DNA from: Mayamaea pseudoterrestris
Lineage: Eukaryota; Bacillariophyta; Bacillariophyceae; Sellaphorales; Sellaphoraceae
Reading direction: 5' to 3'
Assembly (NCBI GenBank): GCA_027923505.1
Contig: BROI01000004.1
Location: 682,001-746,000 of the forward strand
DNA: 64,000 nucleotides
The number at the start of each line of letters is the position of its first letter. Positions within the stretch are counted from its first letter, which is position 1. The notes below the pieces were generated by a model that saw only the letters and a program-made list of their open reading frames with translations, was not told the DNA's origin and ran no database searches. The position numbers were made by a program, and so were the translations under genes. Below, piece by piece: positions 60,388-64,000 of the stretch.

Positions 60388-61346
60388 ATGAGGTGCGTTT
60401 TCAAGCGAGGCCACGTTGACATGACGTTCGATTGATGTTTTGACAACTTCTCGAGTGCTGTGATGGCACTAACAAACGCCTTGTTCCGACCATTTTTCAC
60501 AGTCCGCACGACGATCAGCAACATATTGATGAAGTAAAAGCCACTGACGAGTTAAATGGCCAGCTTCAAGCTACGTTGGCCATGTGTCGACATTGCTTTG
60601 ACGTTGTCATACAACGACTACACGAAGAACATGAAAGTCTGAATGTGGGACAGCCTCGAAACCTTCCTTATACGAAAAACAACGATCAAGACACTGCTGA
60701 TGCTCAACCCGACTTTGTTCAAGACTTGCAGGATCCAAACGTGACTTGTCCCTTGTTTGTCACGTGGGACAAGCGACGTTCCGCTCGCTCGCATCACTCG
60801 TTTGAACTTCGCGGCTGCCTCGGCAGTCTTTCGCCTCAACCACTCGTGCCCGCCATTGGCGAGTATGCCTTGGCGAGCGCCTTTCGCGACAAGCGGTTTC
60901 CGCCCATCCAAAAGCATGAAGTGGAACACTTGCGGGTGGCAGTGTCGCTACTAGTCAACTATGAGAGTTGCATGAATGTTTGGGACTGGATAGTTGGTAA
61001 ACATGGGATTGTTATTTCATGGCACGGACCGGATGATCGACGCTTTACAAGTACATATCTACCGGAGGTGGCTTCGGACCAAAAATGGGATCAAAAGACT
61101 GCTGTCGAGTCGTTGATTCGAAAGGCAGGTTGGTCCGGGGCTGTGACGGAGGCCTTGCTGATGACTATTCAGTGTACGCGATATCAGTCATCCAAATTGC
61201 GATTAACGTACGAGGAGTACATGGCGCATTGTCGGGCTGGTGATGATGTGGTAATGTTGGATGTGAATGCGGCCCAGGGCTACCAGCGCCATGCAGACGC
61301 CCGGGAAGCATCAGGAGGCAAGGTCGACCATTGTCGTATATCATAG
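60388..61346 (+). CDS. AMMECR1-domain protein
   Basis: The body is 60503-61346. No ATG lies near the start of the domain until 60582, but the frame is open upstream to an acceptor TTTTTCACAG at 60493-60502. An ATGAG|GTGCGT at 60388 would supply a 5-nt coding first exon, giving MSPHDDQQHIDEV and 282 residues in frame. The first exon is inference; a start at 60582 (MCRHCFDVVI) is the fallback. The AMMECR1 domain shows CRHCFDVVIQRL, CPLFVTWDKR, the hallmark LRGCLGSL, LVPAIGEYALASAFRDKRFPPI, HLRVAVSLLVNYE and VAVSLL-type strands, and LIRKAGW. The domain is conserved from archaea to humans and resembles a nucleic-acid or small-molecule binder; its reaction is unknown. Confidence 0.8.
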
Positions 61347-61569
61347 ACGAGATGTTACCAATACATGGGTAAAAAAGTCATACGAGCTTTATATTATAAA
61401 GCAAGCGACTATCGCATGCCGTTCAGTCGAACGTGTTAAACCTGTTGTTTATGCTATTCTTAGCGAAATGTCACGTAATTTGACGCCGCTGCCCGTTTAT
61501 AAGTAAAGTTAATGACCATGGCTTCATGTAGCCACTTTTGATATGCAGATTGTGATGCTCTTCAATCGA

Positions 61570-63420
61570 TTAGTCATTCTTCATGCTCGGTGCCAAGGGA
61601 TCGGGTAGTGATTGCGCCAGTACTCGACATTGATCCGCAAACTCCTCTTCCGCAACATCCTTGTCCTCAGACTCGCCGCATAGCAGTTCATACGCAACTT
61701 CCACCATACTAAAATCACCTTTTTTGGAGCAGCTAATGATATCAGTCAGCAGCACTCGCTTCTGCTTTGGTGAAATGGCACCCTGTTCAGACAATTTTCG
61801 CAGCGCCGCAATGCAGGCTTGTCGCAAGGCATCCTTGGGAGCCCCCGTCACCATATTGTTACTAACGTCTTCCTTTTTGCTCTTGGTTTTCATGCTTTTG
61901 CTCTTGTTCCATCGCTTCAGCGACACTCGCTCCTCCGGTTCAATGTCAACGACTTCATACTCGTCGTCGTCGCCATCCTCATCGTCACTGTCATCGTCGC
62001 CGTCCAGCAAATGAAGCTCGTCATGGACATCGTCGTCGTCGTCATCATCCGTTTCACTTGTAATGCGAATAATGTTGCGAAGACTCTTATTGTTGCCGTC
62101 GCCTTCATCCTCCTCATCGTCGTCATCATCATCGTCATCCTCACCACTGCCTCCCAAGAAACCACCAAGGCTTCCATTCAGCAAGTCACTCAAACTTCCC
62201 ATGGCAACAATGCGTTTCGCAGGCTTTTTTCCAGCTCCGCTCGAGTTGAGCAGCGGTCCAACATTGAGACTACCAAGAATGCCATTCATAATATTGGCAT
62301 CAGCTGTTTCCAAATCCTGCTTGCTGTCTTGACTGTTGCGTCTCGACGACTTGCCGCCGCCACTAACATGACTGTTCATATGCCGCAGTCCCGTCTTACT
62401 CGCCTTGCTGTCGCAATGCCACGACGCGTGGTGATGGTGAAGCAACCACTTGCCATTGACCTTGCGAAAAATGTTGGTCGCCAGCAGCTTGTTGACCAGT
62501 TCCGTCTGCCGTTTCTGGCCCTGCACAAAACGTCGCGTGTAAACGTGCTCCTCGCACGTGAGAATGGCCGTCGTGGCGCCCTTGACGGCCAGTCGCATCT
62601 GGTGCGGCTCAATCATGGTGCGTTGATTGGTGGGATTAATAAACAGTGTTTGCCAGCTTGACAGTATTGCTTTCGTGCCAATCAATGCGCGACAGGCGGG
62701 ATGAATGCATGTGGCGGTGCCATCCTTGGTCCATAGTGTGGCCATGTGTGAGTAGTCTTGGTTCGAAAAGGCCTTGTAGAATTGCGCATTGACATACAAC
62801 ACTGATCCGCAGTCGTCAATGTGCAACTGCGAAATTTCCTTTTGGAGTTTGGCCGCCGCGTCAAAGTCGCGCTGCTTGGCGGCCAAGTACAAGTCTTGCT
62901 CGAGCTGCGACTCGTGCTGCTCCAATGAATCGTCGACGCTCGACTGCGGTTGCGGCGGTGCAATCAAAATTACCTTTTTCAGTTCCTGCTCCAAGTCCAC
63001 CGGAGCATCGGGACTGGCGAGAATTCGATCCATGTCGGCTTGGGCCTGCTGGAGACGCATCTTTTTGTGCAAGTCGTGCACCTTTTTGCTGTTCGTTTCA
63101 TTGTTTGCGTTAATTGTCGTTGATGCTTCTGTCACGTTCGTTTGGCTTGTCGGTTGGAGGCGCTGTTGTTCTTTCGGCGCCAAAGAGTGCTCGTCGTTGC
63201 TGAATTCATGATCGGAGGAAGACGACGATGCGTACAAAGAGACTGTCCATGCATTAGTTCGTTCTAATGGCGAGTATTGACTGTGTCGAGCCGAACAAAA
63301 CGTTCTTTCATTATGTTGTTGCTGATGCGTCGTGGTCAAGAAAGTCCATGCTGACGTTGTTTGCGCCAGAAACCCAAGCGATGAGCTCAGTAGTAATAGT
63401 TGTAAAGATCGCGTTATCAT
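61570..63420 (-). CDS. Plastid-targeted UVR/NTF2-like domain protein
   Basis: The protein has 616 residues and an ATG start. Residues 1-25 (LQLLLLSSSLGFLAQTTSAWTF) are a signal peptide with an aromatic junction, followed by a Ser/Arg/Tyr-rich transit-like region. A helical region follows, with SKKVHDLHKKMRLQQAQADM and a UVR-type hairpin (LEQDLYLAAKQRDFDAAAKLQKEI). Residues about 205-335 form an NTF2/SnoaL-like fold: VLYVNAQFYKAFSNQDYSHMATLWTKDGT, CIHPACRALIGTKAILSSWQTLF and the final strand FRKVNGKWLLHHHHAS. The rest is disordered, with long Asp/Glu runs (GSGEDDDDDDDD), and ends in a conserved helical bundle (LRQACIAALRKLSEQGAISPKQKRVLLTDI, MVEVAYELLC). This resembles SnoaL-like chloroplast proteins, but no enzyme activity can be assigned. 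Confidence 0.7.
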   Translation of the reverse strand: MITRSLQLLLLSSSLGFLAQTTSAWTFLTTTHQQQHNERTFCSARHSQYSPLERTNAWTVSLYASSSSSDHEFSNDEHSLAPKEQQRLQPTSQTNVTEASTTINANNETNSKKVHDLHKKMRLQQAQADMDRILASPDAPVDLEQELKKVILIAPPQPQSSVDDSLEQHESQLEQDLYLAAKQRDFDAAAKLQKEISQLHIDDCGSVLYVNAQFYKAFSNQDYSHMATLWTKDGTATCIHPACRALIGTKAILSSWQTLFINPTNQRTMIEPHQMRLAVKGATTAILTCEEHVYTRRFVQGQKRQTELVNKLLATNIFRKVNGKWLLHHHHASWHCDSKASKTGLRHMNSHVSGGGKSSRRNSQDSKQDLETADANIMNGILGSLNVGPLLNSSGAGKKPAKRIVAMGSLSDLLNGSLGGFLGGSGEDDDDDDDDEEDEGDGNNKSLRNIIRITSETDDDDDDDVHDELHLLDGDDDSDDEDGDDDEYEVVDIEPEERVSLKRWNKSKSMKTKSKKEDVSNNMVTGAPKDALRQACIAALRKLSEQGAISPKQKRVLLTDIISCSKKGDFSMVEVAYELLCGESEDKDVAEEEFADQCRVLAQSLPDPLAPSMKND

Positions 63421-64000
63421 TCTATTCTATTGTTGTATCGTTGTCTGTAAACTGTATGGTTGTTGCTTGGAGGAAGAAGAAGGAGCGTGATGGTGGCAGA
63501 TCGTTCGAACAAGCGTTTCGGTTGATGGAGCAGCTGCAACCGTGCGTCAGTCAACCGCGACCCAGAAGCGTGACTGAAAAGACACAAATGTAGCTCACTC
63601 GTTTGATGATAAAGTCAAGAACACCGCAGCGAACAACACATCATGCTGCTACTACATTTGCCGCTCCTCCATCAAGTTTTAGAGTTGAAATTTGCGAAGT
63701 ATCGTGTTACATCCGTAGCAGAGTGTAAGCTTGTAGAGTACGTGATTACAAGGAACAACACTCGGCAATGCTCGCTCGTTACTACTTGCGCGCGGGAATG
63801 GAAAGACGTTGCAAATAGCAGCGTGATGTATGTGGACTCCTTTCCGCAGTCTCCCATCGAACAAGCTACCGCAACGACCGAACAAGCCTCCGCGTAGAGC
63901 CAAATTCGACCGATCCCACGTTACGATCAGAGGCAGTACAGTACTAAGCAACATCGTTTCGGTTAGCTCGAAGCTGCGCGTTATAACACTCACCATGAGC
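63421..64000. other. Upstream region at the right end of the window
   Basis: 580 bp beyond the last gene's start. It should contain that gene's promoter. A plus-strand frame of 84 codons (63643-63897) and an overlapping minus-strand frame of 105 codons show no recognisable family. Nothing further can be supported. Confidence 0.35.

Noticed and set aside
61819-62661. 280-codon plus-strand frame opposite the UVR/NTF2-like gene
   Set aside because: Hydrophobic-looking, but it comes from reverse-complemented Asp/Glu runs. The minus strand carries the recognisable domains.
1-64000. CRISPR arrays, bacterial operons or insertion sequences
   Set aside because: No regularly spaced repeats or bacterial gene order occur. 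Introns, plastid presequences and nuclear protein families all indicate eukaryotic nuclear DNA.

Overview
The window is nuclear DNA from a photosynthetic stramenopile, most likely a diatom. At least four proteins start with a signal peptide whose end carries an aromatic residue in an ASAFAP-like setting ([32 protein letters not shown]). This is the bipartite presequence used to reach secondary plastids. One gene carries the VREYER..GDNP..S.GPP...GW signature that I recall as typical of diatom-specific proteins. Genes are tightly packed on both strands with short GT-AG introns (about 60-190 bp), and intergenic gaps are often under 500 bp.

Layout. 0-8 kb: C-terminal part of an ARP10-like actin-related protein, a BTB/T1 (KCTD-like) protein, decapping factor DCP1, a targeted membrane protein and a full-length retinoblastoma-related protein. 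8-16 kb: a plastid-type tandem fusion of two phosphoglycerate mutase domains, an SGNH-hydrolase-like protein and an F-box-like protein. 16-26.6 kb: DPH4 (diphthamide synthesis), the diatom-signature protein, splicing factor PRP18, a YIPF5/Yip1-like Golgi protein, a DUF308/HdeD-like membrane protein, a SET-domain methyltransferase, a small plastid protein and a TruA-type tRNA pseudouridine synthase. 26.6-34.8 kb: a five-exon sulfotransferase-like type II membrane protein, a very acidic Asn-Ala-Ser-rich membrane-anchored protein and an armadillo-like protein ending in CNIL. 35-48.8 kb: a CLC chloride/proton exchanger, SEM1/DSS1, RAD51, dihydroxyacid dehydratase and an SHPRH-type SNF2/PHD/RING protein.

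49-57.8 kb is the accessory region. A decayed tyrosine-recombinase (DIRS-order-like) retroelement on the minus strand (gag-like with CCCH finger, RT-RNase H, truncated recombinase) sits between two diverged direct repeats. Each repeat carries, on the opposite strand, a version of the same unknown serine-rich ORF. 58-64 kb: a PRA1-family protein, an ARM-like protein, an AMMECR1-domain protein and a targeted UVR/NTF2-like protein.

The genes are mostly unlinked housekeeping functions. One possible regulatory link is a perfect E2F-type palindrome 147 bp upstream of RAD51, in a window that also carries the retinoblastoma-related repressor of E2F. I found no CRISPR array, tRNA or rRNA gene. Splice sites, starts and protein joins were worked out by eye from reading frame and GT-AG consensus.
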